Shown: in pieces, positions 49,001 through 60,785 of the stretch
Layout: every line of letters begins with the position of its first letter
Numbering within the stretch: the stretch's first letter is position 1
DNA from: Chamaelirium japonicum
Taxonomy: Eukaryota; Streptophyta; Magnoliopsida; Liliales; Melanthiaceae
Length of the DNA stretch: 64,000 bases
Assembly: GCA_947650365.1 (NCBI GenBank)
Contig: OX393557.1
Location: 1,612,001 to 1,676,000 of the forward strand
Reading direction: 5' to 3'
Made by a program: the position numbers and the translations under genes
Notes under the pieces: generated by a model
Database searches by the model: none
What the model was told of the DNA's origin: nothing
Seen by the model: the letters and a program-made list of their open reading frames with translations, nothing else

Positions 49001-51004
49001 TTCCAGTTCCTTTTATATTATAATTTATTAATAATTGGTCCAGTTAAACATATAATTATTAAATTGTTGTAAATTAAGAAAGTGGATGAGTGATGTCAAG
49101 TATGAGTGTACATGAGGAGCCTCTAGGGTGACACAACACCTCCCCTTCTATAAGCCTTTAGATATCTCTCTCCCTTTCTCTCGGTAATCACATACATAAA
49201 CAGATGCCTGCGAATGTCTTAAAATCCTAGAATCAGTTCCCACCCTCATTAGAGTATATGCGAGCTATGCACGCTTAAAGCAACTCAGCTCCTCTTTTCT
49301 CTCTCTAGTTCTCTAATAAGATATGAAATTGAATCGGGGTGTGCAACTACCTCTCGCATGAACCCTGAACAGAACTGTGAATTGTTAGATGAGGCGTGGC
49401 GTTGCCTCTCAAGTTAGCTGGAAGCTATTCTACACACCAGAACGATTTACACGGTACGGGAGATCACTATCTTGTCTAAGGTAAGCTCTACCAAGAATTT
49501 CATCACTTGAACACCACCATGCTAAACAAATTATAATTACTTTACTGCCAATGGAATTATGTTCCTTCGCTAAAGTATTATGATCAATAGTTGTAGACCT
49601 TTATTGAGCTTGCTATAGTTTCAAATTCATCAGTGACACTGCACGCTGTTTTAGATAATTAATTATGTTATCCTAGAAATTAAGGGTAGGTGTCCATAAC
49701 GCTGCATACGGGTCCCGCCGGACCTCGTCGCATGTGGTCGAGTGGACCCCGCCTTGTATGCGGAGTCGCGAGTCCTGCAACACATGCTTAATAATATAAT
49801 TAAATAATAAATTTTATGATTGCTTGGACATCGTAAGTAGAAATTCCCTTAAGGTTAGAAATTAATAATTAAATAATAATTATCGAACTCACTCTCCTGG
49901 ATGGAGTGTGGAGACCCGGGCATACGAGAATACGGGCAAGAGTAAATTTTATAGTTATTGTGATACATGGGTTGTGAGCGCGGTGCGAATCCCGGGGTAA
50001 AACATTGAATTCACTTTATTATTATAATTGTGTGATATTCTATCCTGTGGAAAGATTTGGATCCCGTGCGCGCAAGGGCCATGCACCACCCTGTGCGCAT
50101 AGCCAAAGATCAGTAGGTCAGAGGGTCACGGGCAGGGATTGTGGTAAAGCCAATAGGTGGTGCACTCGAAGAGGGATTAGCCTAGCAATCCTGTCCTGGG
50201 GTAGTTGAAGCCCCCAAGAAAAGCAAGTTGGGCGGTAGAGCTCCACCATGAAAGACGGGAAACCCCTTATGATCATCTGGGAGATTAGTGCATGGTGTTG
50301 GTCGATGCACGGTGAGAGAGTTGGCCCTCTACATCGAAATAAAAGGACCGATAGTAATGCCCGGCTGGGGGCAGGATGAACAAAATAATAACAGGGTTCA
50401 CAATAGGATTGGAAGACTTACTTTGATGTAACATAAATGTTGTTTGTACTCATACAATTGGTAATTATTTTGATAGTTTAGATCTGATCATTTTTGCCTT
50501 ACTGACTTTGAAATATTTGGTAGGACTATGCAACTGCTAATATAATTGATTCTATATGGTGATACTTGCTTATTAAGTTATCTGCTAATAAATATTAAAT
50601 ATCAATGTTATTATTATTTTTTTTAAAAAGTTATTATGATTCATTTATTGTGGTGGTTGTGGGCTTACAAAACCGTAAGGTTTCTGACCCATTTTTCTTG
50701 TAAAATGCCTTAGGTCACAGAGAAGAAGACGGTACCCAAGTGAACGGACTGGAGCAAGGAGTTAATTTCATGTGGTTGAAAGATATTCGTGTTTTAGGTT
50801 GTAGATACACATTGTATAAATGACAATAAGATTTTGAATAGTATAACATATATTGAACATTAGTCTTGCTATGTTCGGCGTAATCCAAATACAAAGTTTT
50901 ATTTCTTTATTCTTCTATTTCTTTTCCAAAACCCTCCTAATGAATCGTAGTTCGGTCCGGCTCGGTGGCGGTTTCCTAGGCGGTCCGAAATGCGGGGCGT
51001 TACA
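46073..51004 (+). mobile_element. 3' LTR of the LARD-type element
   Basis: TGTAACGACCATGAATTTT to GGGGCGTTACA, 4932 bp, partner of 38653-43616. TATA at 46795-46802; 75-bp tandem array at 47455-47725. Followed by target copy GTTTC (51005-51009), identical to 38648-38652. Confidence 0.92.
47455..47725. repeat. 75-bp tandem repeat in the LARD 3' LTR
   Basis: Same unit and order as 40045-40335; about four copies, the last one diverged. Confidence 0.82.
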
Positions 51005-51425
51005 GTTTCTGTTCTCAAACTCTATAAATAGTAGACCCTACAACTGTAACATGATCAAATATCTAATTCCTAAATAAGACCTTTAAAAAAAACCCAGAGC
51101 TTAGACTCCTTGTCCCCTCGATCTTCTTTTAGAAGAGATCAGTGATACTCGGCCTATCTAGGTCACTTTGAGTAAAGTGTTAGTGAATTCTGGTTGCACC
51201 TTATAGCACGGAGACATAGGCTTCGGCTGAACTCCGAGATCATACCTTGAGTCAATCTGGTCTCTCTCTCTCTCTCTCTTTCTCTCTCTTCTTATTCAAA
51301 GTTTGTACTCAAAGATATCGACCTCCGAACCTGCAGACTAGACAAATGTTTGATCAGACATTCAACTCGACTCGATTGATTAGTTGGGCAAAATCTCTGG
51401 GTAGGCACGGAGATCATCCTCCACA
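51005..51425 (+). mobile_element. 5' LTR of the Tat-type gypsy element, second part
   Basis: Begins with target copy GTTTC, continues TGTTCTCAAACTC, and has the TATA box TCTATAAATA at 51021-51030. Aligns with 62965-63369 at roughly nine bases in ten. Includes a (CT)n run at 51263-51290. Ends TCCTCCACA just before the primer site. Confidence 0.88.
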
Positions 51426-51428
51426 GTT

Positions 51429-51444
51429 TGGCACCATCTGTGGG
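51429..51444 (+). other. Primer binding site of the Tat-type element
   Basis: TGGCACCATCTGTGGG, a decayed form of the TGGCGCCGTCTGTGGG site seen in many Tat-group elements and distinct from the tRNA-iMet sites of all other elements here. Confidence 0.7.
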
Positions 51445-51592
51445 ATCCATCAAGAAGCTCATTTCGCTCTATGACAATATCAGATCGGTTGAACAGACAA
51501 CTGATCTAGATAACCATACTTTCCATCCCCCTCGATTGAGTAGATAACCAATCGGACTCTGGCAATCTGGTTGCTTCCTCTGCTTTCACTAA

Positions 51593-53257
51593 ATGGCAAA
51601 AACAAGGCATCAAGATCATCCAGAGGGAAGTAACACTCGACAGAATCAACCTTGCCCAGAAACCTGATCAATAAGTCAGTGACTCGACTTCGGACTTCCT
51701 CTTACTCATCCCGAGATAGCAGCTCATTCGGGAAATAGGAGATCGGTCGATCAACCGATTCCCCCACCTCTTTGATAGTCGAATAGTCAAACTACTCCAA
51801 CACCAACGAAAAATCCTTCGCCGACTTATCAGATCTCGGCACTCGACTTCCAACTGCTACAGCTAGCGAAACAGAATGCCACTCTCACTGTTGAGAGGGA
51901 CGTTATTAAGAAGGCAGCCTCCAACGCTAGGGTTGTTCTTCCTGTCCCTTCCCTCAACGAAGGAGCCGAGCTACCTCGATGATCCGTCCACTCTGAGCAA
52001 CAGCAGTCTATGAGCTAGGTGATCGGTCATGCAAATCGAGCGAGAAGCCGACGTGAGCCCACCCCTTCAGCAGCTCTGCAGAAGCAGAGTGTTTAGGAAC
52101 GAATCGACGATCAATCATCACAATCATCTTCAGGCCGTAACTGTGTTAGGCAGGCACAGTCCAAACCCAATCTACGAGTGAGGCATCGGACGAAAGAGAC
52201 TATGTCAAAAGTTCATTTCTCTCTGTCCCCTCCACTTTATTGAGGCCACCCGACGATAATCCAAGATGCGGATCAAGACCTCTCGCTCTTGCCCCTAGTC
52301 CAACTGCAAGGACGAGGACTAGGTCGTAGAGAAGGATACTCTTTGGATGAACCTCTCCACCGAAGTCTATTTCAAACACCCTTCCCTAGGGGCTGGAGAA
52401 CCCTAACGCTGCCAAAGTTCAACTACTTGAAGGGAGATCCAACTCTCCATATTTTAGCATTCAAGCAGGGTTTAATGTCGCACGAGGAAGAAACCAATGT
52501 GCTCTACCGAACCTTCGTCGGAAGCCTCGATGAGCCCTCTCTCGATTGGTATCACAATCTTCAAGCTGGATCGATCACCCAGTTCGGAGTCCTTGCGAAC
52601 CACTTCATGCAGCACTATCAACTCAACCTCAAACCAGAGAAGAAGCTGGATTCTCTATATCGTCTGAGGATGGGAGCCGATGAGAGTCTTCGCAACTTCA
52701 CGCGAAGATTCAGTAATGAGCATACAGCCCTCTCCGGACGATATCTCGATGATGAGGCCATTATACTGGCATTCCAAAATACCCTCCGGTTCAATCTGCA
52801 CATCTATAACGACTTCATCCGCAACCTTTTACCTTCTCTCGGCTCAATATTCGATCTAATCCAGAGGGAGATTGAGGTCGAAGACGATCAGATCGCCCGG
52901 AAGGGACATGTGACCAGAAGGAAACCTGCTGAAAGGGAAGCACCCAAACATACCGCTAAAGCTCACAATGCAGAAGCACCAACACCTCCGCCAGCTAAGC
53001 GACCAAGAGAAGACGGTCATAGATCACCACCGAAGAAAACAGTATTCATCGATTGGACCCTCCCGATCGAGCAGATTCTCGACCAGATTCAACATGAAGA
53101 ATTTCTTCAAAGGCTGAATCCTCTACAACCTGATACCAAGCTCACTGTCGACAAATCTGTCTACTGCGACTTTCATCGCAGCCACGGTCATCCTACAAGT
53201 CGATGCTTCCGACTAAAGTATCACCTGGAAGACCTACTGTATGAAGGCTATCTCTGA
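51593..53257 (+). pseudogene. Tat-type gypsy gag
   Basis: Start taken at ATG 51593 (MAKTRHQDHPEGSNTRQNQP), a Gln/Ser-rich head broken by stops. From 52289 a 322-codon open part holds the retrotransposon gag core (PKFNYLKGDPTLHILAF, LDWYHNLQAGSITQF, FMQHYQLNLKPEKKLDSLYR, RNFTRRFSNE) and a single Cys/His motif near the end (YCDFHRSHGHPTSRC) followed by LKYHLEDLLYEGYL. The stop at 53255 is TGA where relatives have Arg (CGA). It made the capsid-like shell protein. The core is well kept for its age. Confidence 0.88.
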
Positions 53258-53271
53258 GAGTTCGTCAAGAT

Positions 53272-56200
53272 CGGATGGGACCAACACCAACCATCCTCTT
53301 TAAAAGGGAAGGAAGCTTGTTGGGTCCATCGCATCTCAATCAGCTCATCGCCAGTCGTTGTACGAGCTAATGTCTTCGGCATTCATGGAGCATTGCACCA
53401 TCAAATCCTAACCGAGAAAAACGTTAATCGGCAAGTTCGACGCATCTTCAACGTTCACTCTGCAGCAAACAAGGAAGATACCTGGATCGAGAAACCTGTC
53501 AAGGGCTTGTCGTGGCCATCAATTTTTTCAATGGCTCTGACTTCCAAGGAGTGCATATTCTACATCGGGATCCCCTAGTCCTACGGCTCATCATCGATGG
53601 GAGTACCGTTAATCATATCCTCATCGACACCGGCAGCGCGATCGATATTATGTTCTCAGATTGCTTCAAGCGTCTGGGACATAAGTACTCAAGCCTGGAT
53701 GTCGTCCCCATGGTTATTACCGGCTTCAACGGTGAGCAGCGGATGACCATGGGTGAATCCAGGTTCACCCTGGACCTCAGCAGAGAGAGTTGAGTCTCCG
53801 TGCGATTCGTTATTGTTGAAGACACTTCCAATTACAATATCATCCTCGGGTGACCTTTCCTTCACCAAATCAATGCCATATCCTCCTCATACCATTAACT
53901 TCTCAAATTCACAACGGGGTAGAGCATTATCTGCATCCGATCTAATCTTGTGAAGCCGCCGCAGCAAAGATAGATCGCCAGGTAGACATTGGCAACGGTG
54001 ATCTCCTTCAAGTGACATTCATTGGTACCAGTCTCAGCGACACAGAAGCACGAGACATTGTATCCTTCCTTCAGTCCAACATCGACGTCTTCACTTGGTG
54101 TTTTGAAGATATGCCTGGGATCAATCCAGATGACGTGTGCCATCGACTCACCCTCAAAGAAGGAGCAAAACCTATCAAACAAAAACTCCGGACGATTTGC
54201 CCAGAGCGATCGATGGTTGTTCAAGAGGAGATCACCAAGTTACTCGCGGCAGGCTTCATCCGTGAAATAGAGTACCCAACTTGGATCTCCAACATCATCG
54301 CAGTTCCTAAGAAGAATGGAAAGATTAGGGTCTGCATCGACTTCACTAATCTCAACCAAGCTTGCTCTAAGGACTCATATCCCATGCCAAGAATAGACAG
54401 ACTCGTCGACGCCATTGCTGGGCACGAGCTTCTGTTATTCATTGATGGATACTCTGGGTATTATCAAATTCCTCTACATCCTGACGATTAAGATAAGACT
54501 TACTTCGTGATAGACATAAGCCTCTACTGCTACAATGTTATGCCTTTCGGCCTCAAGAATGCTGGATCTACTTATCAGAGGTTAGTCATGAAGATGTTCG
54601 AAGAGCAAATCGGTCGAAATATCGAAGTCTATGTCGATGATCTCCTTACCAAGACCCTTGGTCATGAGAATCATCTCTTCGATCTGGCAGAAACATTCAA
54701 AGTCCTTCGAAAGTACCGCATGAAGCTCAATCCAGCCAAGTGTGCCTTCGGAGTTCAATCAGGGAAATTCCTAGGTCACCTGGTGACTAGGAGAGGCATT
54801 GAAGCAAACCTTGATCAAATTCGAGCAATTCTTGAAATGCCCTTGCCCTCCAATTGAAAAGAAGTGCAACGCCCTCACAGGAAGATTAGCTGCTCTTAAC
54901 CGGCTTATCTTTAAATCTTTCAACAAGTACAAACCACTCTTTGATAAGTTACAGAAGGTAGACATATCTGGATGGAATCCAATTTGTGAGCTGGCCTTCC
55001 AGAGGGTCAAATACTATCTCGCCCAGGCTCCTATCCTAACGGCTCTATTTCCGAAAGAAGAACTCTGGCTCTACCTTACTGTCACCGATCAAACCATTAA
55101 CGCAGTTCTTGTCAGTAGAAGAGAAGGCATTGAGCGCCCCATCTACTACATTAGCCATACCCTTCTTCCGGCAGAAACTCACTGCTTAAAGATAGAAAAA
55201 GTTACATTGGCCTTGCTTACGGCATCGAGAAGACTCTGACCTTACTTCGTTTCCTACCTAATTACGGTTGTCTCAGAGCACCCACTCAAAGACATCCTCA
55301 ACAAGACAAGATGAGCTGGTCGAATGACTAAGTGGGTGATCGAGATGAGGTCCCTAGGCATCCAGTTCGAACCTCGAGTTTCCATCAAGGGGCAAGCAAT
55401 TGTAGACTTTCTTGCCGACTTCCCCGTTGAGGATCCTATCACTTTAGAGAATGATGTCGAGATGCACCTCGACAATAGTGAAGAACCTACCCTCCATTTT
55501 GGTTCTAAGATCATGAATCCAAACCCCTAGGTTCCACTACTTTGCCAACTAGATGGAAGCTCTATACTGACGGAGCCTCAAGCATAATAGGTTCAGGAAT
55601 TAGGATAGTCTTGATATCCCCCGAACTCGATCATCTCCAAAAGGCCACCCTTCTCGGATTTAACCCTACCAACAATGAAGCCGAGTACGAAGCACTCATT
55701 TCTGGACTGGAAATAGCCGAAACACTAGGGGTGGACCGTCTCACGGTTTGTAGCGACTCCCATCTAATAATCAGGCAAATCATCGGAGTCTACAAAACGG
55801 GAGGAGAGATGATGCAGCTGTATCTAGCTCTGGTGCAGCAACATAAGCAACTATTCCTGGACATTGAATTCATTCAAATTTTAAGAGCCGAAAACCGAGA
55901 AGCCGATGCTCTAGCCAATGCTGCTTTAGTGCTTGGAGACTCCCTCGGAGAAAGGCGATTTCAAATTGACTATCAAGAGTCACCCAAAACTGACATCGAA
56001 CAACAAATCATTGCCATGACTAAAGGCTCTGGGGTTGAAGATAGCCAACCTTCACTCTAACTTTGGATTATGTACCTACGGATTAGAGACAGTCACTCTT
56101 CGGCTTCTTCAAACTAGGCAAAATATCGAAAGATCTGACCCAAGCCTAGACATTTCGAAGAAAGCTTCCGTTCTATAGCCTACGAGAGGAAGATCTCTAC

Positions 56201-57316
56201 TTCAAATCACATGGAGGGACACTTCTCAAATGTGTTGGTCCTGGGCAAACAGAAGAGATCCTAGCCAAAATTCATTCTGGAGCATGTGGCAATCACTCTA
56301 GCAGAAGATCCCTTAAAGCCAAAGTCAAACTTCAAGGCTATTATTGGCCAACTATGGCAAAAGACACAAGTCAGTTCATTCAAAGATGCGATCCCTGCCA
56401 AAGATACGCCTGACCGATCTATCTCTCGGCAGACGAACTATATCCCTTGATAAGTCCCTGGCCTTTCCATCAGTGGGGGTTAGACTTTCTGGACCTATTC
56501 CCTCTATCTCCAAGCAAGAAAAAGTACTTATTGTTGGCCACTACTACTTCACCAAGTGGGTTGAGGCTGTGCCATTCTTCCGAGAAACAGACGACGAGGT
56601 TATAAAATTCATTAGGCACAATATCTTATCCAGATTTGGCACACCTCAAGTACTTATTGCCGACAACGAAGCTCAATTCGATTCAGATAAATTTTGGGAG
56701 TTCTGCCTGAACTACGGAATCAAGCTCTTCTACTCCACTCCGAGGTATCCACAATGCAACGGACAAGCCGAAGCTTCTAACAGAGCAATCCTCGGTCTGC
56801 TCAAAAAGAAGTTAGGAGACAAAAAGGGGTTATGGTAGAAAGTCCTACCGGAGGTCCTCTACGGATATCGGACCACTCCTCGATGATCGATTGGATTTTC
56901 TCCCTTCCGCCTAACTTACGGGTCAGAAGCAATTTTTCCAACCGAGACTCTCTCCCCAACATTGAAGACTAAGGCGATCGAAAAAGGAATAAACAACGAG
57001 CTCCGTATCAATGATCTTGACTTATTAGAAGAGCTACATAACCAGGCAGCTATTCATGTCGCCAACTATCAACAGAAGATCAAGTAGGCCTACGATCGAA
57101 AAGTTAAGAAAATACAGTTCCACATTGGAGATCTAGTCCTCAGAGCGGTCTTCTCTAACACAAGGGAATGCGGCAACGAAAAACTAGCTCCCAACTGGGA
57201 ATGACCTTATATCATCGAGATAATTGGAGGCAAAGGATCCTGTCGCCTAATCTCGCCAGAAGGAGATAGACCACCAAGAGCGAATGTCAAGTATCTTAAA
57301 ATATTCTATCCCTGAT
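53272..57316 (+). pseudogene. Tat-type gypsy pol: protease, RT, two RNase H, integrase
   Basis: Protease: LIDTGSAIDIMF at about 53620. Reverse transcriptase: 54012-54857, with VCIDFTNLNQACSKDSYPMP, FIDGYSGYYQIPLHPDD, a TAA at 54489, MPFGLKNAG and YVDD at 54630. A frameshift near 54860 separates it from GRLAALNRL. First RNase H 54960-55240 (TDQTINAVLV, PIYYIS). Second, Tat-specific RNase H 55542-56060 with YTDGAS, NNEAEYEAL, CSDSHLI and READALANAAL, so all four acidic positions appear present. Integrase: HHCC 56275-56410 (GACGNH, CDPCQRYA), core to 56838 (WGLDF in a shifted frame, FTKWVEA, IADN, NGQAEASNRAI), C-terminal part to YP-stop at 57316. Stops at 56836, 56884 and 57086 and frameshifts make it inactive. 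Confidence 0.9.
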
Positions 57317-57395
57317 GTAAACAACGTACTGAATGAATGTTTGTTTCGATTTTAATCTTGTCTATTTTAATTCTATAAACTTACATAATCACACA

Positions 57396-57750
57396 TAGTT
57401 TAGATATTGTGAGACAACACAATACTTAATTGGCAAATCGACTAATAGTTTGGATGTTTGTCCTGCGACACAAGCCCTTACAGGCAGAAACACATAGTTT
57501 AGATGTTGTGAGATAGCACAACACTTAACTGACAAATCGACTAATTGTTTGGGTGTTTTGTGTTGCGACACAACCCCTTACAGGAAGAAACAACTAGTTT
57601 AAATGTTGTGAAACAGCACAACTTTTAACTGGCAGATCGATTAATAGTTTGGGTGTTTGTGTTGTGACACGACCCCTTATAGGCAGAAACGAATAGTTTA
57701 ATATTACAAGGCATCACAACTTTAAGCTGACAGATACTCTTTCGATCATT
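57396..57750. repeat. 100-bp tandem repeat, about 3.5 copies
   Basis: TAGTTTAGAT(A/G)TTGTGA recurs at 57396, 57495, 57595 and 57694. Each unit runs through CACAACACTTAACTG.CA.ATCGACTAAT, GTTTGGGTGTTT and CCCCTTACAGGCAGAAAC. Sits between integrase and the antisense gene. Confidence 0.85.
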
Positions 57751-58362
57751 CAATACAAGTTGATAAATATTCCATTCAAAACATTCAGCATAGAGAGAGT
57801 TCATTCCAAGAGAAAAGAAGTATCTTATTTTATTCAAAACTGCAAGTACAAAAATAAAGATACATCAAGGCTTCTCAACACTAGTTGCCCTAAATCTATC
57901 TCCACGATCCTTGCTGACAACCGACGCCTTCGAATATCGAGCGCCTCCTTCATGAGCTAGCCTGAGGGCTTCCACGGCCTTTTCAGCTATCGACTTGAAA
58001 CTAACCAAGTCGATGTTTAACTGTTCAATCTCTAGCGTGTGGGCCTCCTCCTTAGCTGCAAGCTCTTCCTTCAGCCTCTTTATTTCATCAACCCGCTCGA
58101 AGGAGATATTCTCCAACCTAAAGAACCTATTCTTCAGGCCTTGGAGTTCTTTATTAGCAGATATGAACTCAGCCTCCATCTATTTTTTCATTTGGGCCTC
58201 ATTGCGGAAGAGCTGCTGACTTGAAGCGAGCTCAGCCGATAGCTTCGCTCGCTCCTTGTTAGCTTCCTCCAATAGGGCATTCAAGCGTAAGATCTTGGCA
58301 GAAGCCTCTCGCTCACCGGCCTTTTTGAATAACCTGCTGTTCAATTTCAGCACGGCAGACAT

Positions 58363-58437
58363 CTGCATAACAATAAAAACAAGTTAGAAATATCGGATGG
58401 AAGTACTACAACTTAAAGTAAAGTTGAAGCTACTCAC
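58363..58437 (-). other. Intron in the antisense gene, 75 bp
   Basis: Donor GTGAGTAGC after ATGGAAGTGATT, acceptor TTGTTATGCAG before ATGTCTGCC. T-rich with a TTCTAAC branch-like motif. Removing it joins MEVI to MSAVLKLNS in the same frame (phase 0), while reading through meets a stop. Confidence 0.75.
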
Positions 58438-58574
58438 AATCACTTCCATCTTGGTAGAAGCTTCTTCGAGGGTAGCATCAGGAAGATTGCAAAGCTTCCT
58501 CAATGCCCCCATTGGGTGGTTGATGTCAACCTCACCCAAATCACGCAGCACCGACTGCGGACTACCAGGAGCAC

Positions 58575-58651
58575 CTGCAGACAGATATTCCAAGATTCAG
58601 ACATATCCAGTATCCAATCCAAACAAAAAGAAGCTAAGGGTTGGAACTTAC
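58575..58651 (-). other. Candidate second intron, 77 bp
   Basis: Donor GTAAGTTCC after TCGGCAGGA, acceptor TATCTGTCTGCAG before GTGCTCC. Splice signals are good, but the two exon frames differ by one base, so an exon indel or a different junction must be assumed. Confidence 0.55.
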
Positions 58652-60624
58652 TCCTGCCGATAGAGCCTCCGTGAGGGGGTTGAGCTGGTCCCTTTCCTCA
58701 ATCAATTCCCTTCCCCTTGGGGGTAGAAGTCTTCGCCACAATGACCGGGATCGGGGACTGCTCGGGCACCTGCTTCTCCTGCCCCTCCTCTGCCTTTGGT
58801 TCGGGAGGAGGGACATCGGGAGGAGATGTATCTTCCCCTTCGCCACGTATCTCTTCAGCCCCTGAAGGAAGGCTGACATCAGGGCGGCGACTTCCGCTAC
58901 CACCTTGGTCGCGTCATCCCGTGGCGCCAGCCATGGCTTATCAGCTTTCGGCCCTCCACTCGCGGAAGCCTGTCCTATCGAGGCCTCACCTTGCCAGAGG
59001 ACTTCGGGCGGCACTGCGTGATCGGCGTCGAGTCATAGACCACTTCGCTCCCTGAATACTTGACCTTGATGCACGTGGGACACTTCAGGGTCTCGAAGTG
59101 ATAGACGAGTGACACCTTTTTGTCGTCATCCATCGTATCAATGTCATCCTCTATTTAACGGGCCTTAGCCTCACCGATAGGAGGGACTTGGCCAGCTCCT
59201 GGCGGGGTGGGGAGCACGTCTTCCCGACCTCCGGCCCCCTCCTCTTCGCCTTCTCCCTCCTCTTCTCCATTTCCCTCTTTGCTCCCTTCCTCCTCCTCCT
59301 CTTCCCCGCTTTCTTCTTCTTCTTCTTCTCCTTTCTCTTCTTCTTCTTCTTCTCTCTTCTTTTCCTCCTCCTTTTCCTTCACCACCTTCTCCTTCTTCAC
59401 CACTTTCCTCTTCTTGACCTGGCCTCGCCTGGTCATGACCAGTTTCTCCTTATCGTGCATGACACGCCTCCTCTTGCCATATATTTTCTTCTCGACCCGC
59501 ACAAATTGCACAATCCTGCTGGTATCAAGATCCTCCTCATAATCAGAATATAAAGTGTCATTATCTTCATACCTCACCAGCAAGCGATGCATCAGATTGG
59601 TGTTACCGTGGCGGACCGGACAATTCACAAACTGCTTCCATGACCTGGTCCCGCATGTCTGCTCCAAGAACAAGTTGTCGATCGCTCCAACCCAATCGGA
59701 TAACCAACACAGATCACCTCCCGGACCATACCTCTCGACCTCCTTATAGACATGGCTTCGAGGAGTCTCAGGCACAGATAAAGGAGTCCATGCCCCCGAG
59801 AAGGAGATGGGCTAGTCGGTGTACAGTTTATCGAAGGGGACCGTGTCGGTGATGGGGTGAAGGGCAGAGATGCCATACAGGTTGAAAAAGGGGATGTCTT
59901 TCCTCAAAACCCACTTATAGTGGTAGAATAAATACCCCAACTCGATCCGAGCTTGCTCGCCTTCAGGGATGCTGGAGTAGTAGGCTCTAAGCTCCTCCTG
60001 GTGATCAGACTCCAGATGTGTTCAGCAGTTATGCCACGAATGGCAGAAGGGGCAGATGCAGCCCGCAGTTAAGTTGCCCGATTGTCACGATCCTGCCCAT
60101 GATTTTCTCCTTGTTGGCCACCTCCGTAAAGACAAACCGATTATCGATACCAAAGGCAACTTGCACCCCAGCGAGGGCTAGGGGATGGACGCCTTCAGTG
60201 AAGAATGAGAGCAGCTTCTCCCATTTTGCCCTCTTCACATCGGTGATCTTCTGACTGATGCCATACACGAAGACAGACTCCTCGGACAATGGCTTCAGCG
60301 GCCCCAGAACAAACTCAGCTTTGGGGATATGCTCCGACTTGGAGGGTGCGGACGCAAATCCCACACCAAGATGCCGCTTCCCAAGGATGTCGAGGCTGCC
60401 CTTGCCTTTGCCCGCAACCTTCGGCGACAAAGGCTCAGCGGTAGCCTTTTCCTTCTTCGACGGCCTCACCTTCGGAGGAACGATATTCTTGGTGCAACTT
60501 ACAGATGCCATCACAGTCAAACGGAAGAAAAAGAGAAACAAAAAGCAAGGATTCGGGAGGAGCAAAAGCAAAGAAGTCAAAAAAAAATTTAACAGCGTGA
60601 GTGAAAAATGAAATCTGGGACGAG

Positions 60625-60671
60625 ATTTATAAGACCCAAAAATTTTGGCGGGAAAACCAATATGACACGTG
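60625..60671 (-). promoter_or_regulatory. Promoter of the antisense gene: G-box/ABRE and TATA
   Basis: On the minus strand GGCGCCACGTGTCA (CACGTG at 60666-60671) is followed about 40 bp on by CTTATAAATC (TATA at 60625-60631), then about 115 bp to ATG 60511. The plus strand reads ACACGTGGC, an ABRE-like G-box. The spacing is that of an ordinary plant promoter. Whether it is active is unknown. Confidence 0.55.
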
Positions 60672-60691
60672 GCGCCACCAGACTGGCTAAC

Positions 60692-60785
60692 AGGCGAAGT
60701 GTCGGACCAGGCAAAGCGTCGGACCAGGCGATGCATCGGACCAGTGGAAGTGTCAAGCCAGACGAAACATCAAACTAGACAAAAA
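60692..60785. repeat. 18-bp minisatellite upstream of the antisense gene
   Basis: About five units of the form AGGCGAAGCGTCGGACC, progressively diverged to AGACGAAACATCAAACT. Lies just upstream of the G-box. Confidence 0.75.

Larger units (their letters stand above)
57865..60511 (-). pseudogene. Antisense accessory gene of the Tat-type element, with candidate introns
   Basis: Minus strand, starting ATG 60511 (MASVSCTKNIVPPKVRPSKK). First part to 60029: Lys-rich head, then KWEKLLSFFTEGVHPL and LNCGLHLPLLPFVA, reminiscent of plant 'putative gypsy-type transposon' proteins. Second part, about 60020-59155: ELRAYYSSIPEGEQARIELG, WVLRKDIPFFNLYG, LCWLSDWVGAIDNL, then a basic stretch and a very acidic Glu run (59280-59390). 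Third part, 59014-58651: Ser/Pro/Arg-rich, shifted frame. Then exons 58574-58438 and 58362-57865 separated by a clean 75-bp intron; the last encodes a heptad-rich coiled coil (RLNALLEEANKERAKLSAEL, LENISFERVDEIKRLKEELA). Accessory genes between integrase and 3' LTR, some antisense, are known from Tat elements such as maize Grande. Function unknown. Present copy has several stops and shifts. Confidence 0.75.

Noticed and set aside
59188..59553. Plus-strand Ser/Phe-rich frame opposite the antisense gene
   Set aside because: It is the complement of the Glu/Lys-rich segment of the minus-strand accessory gene.
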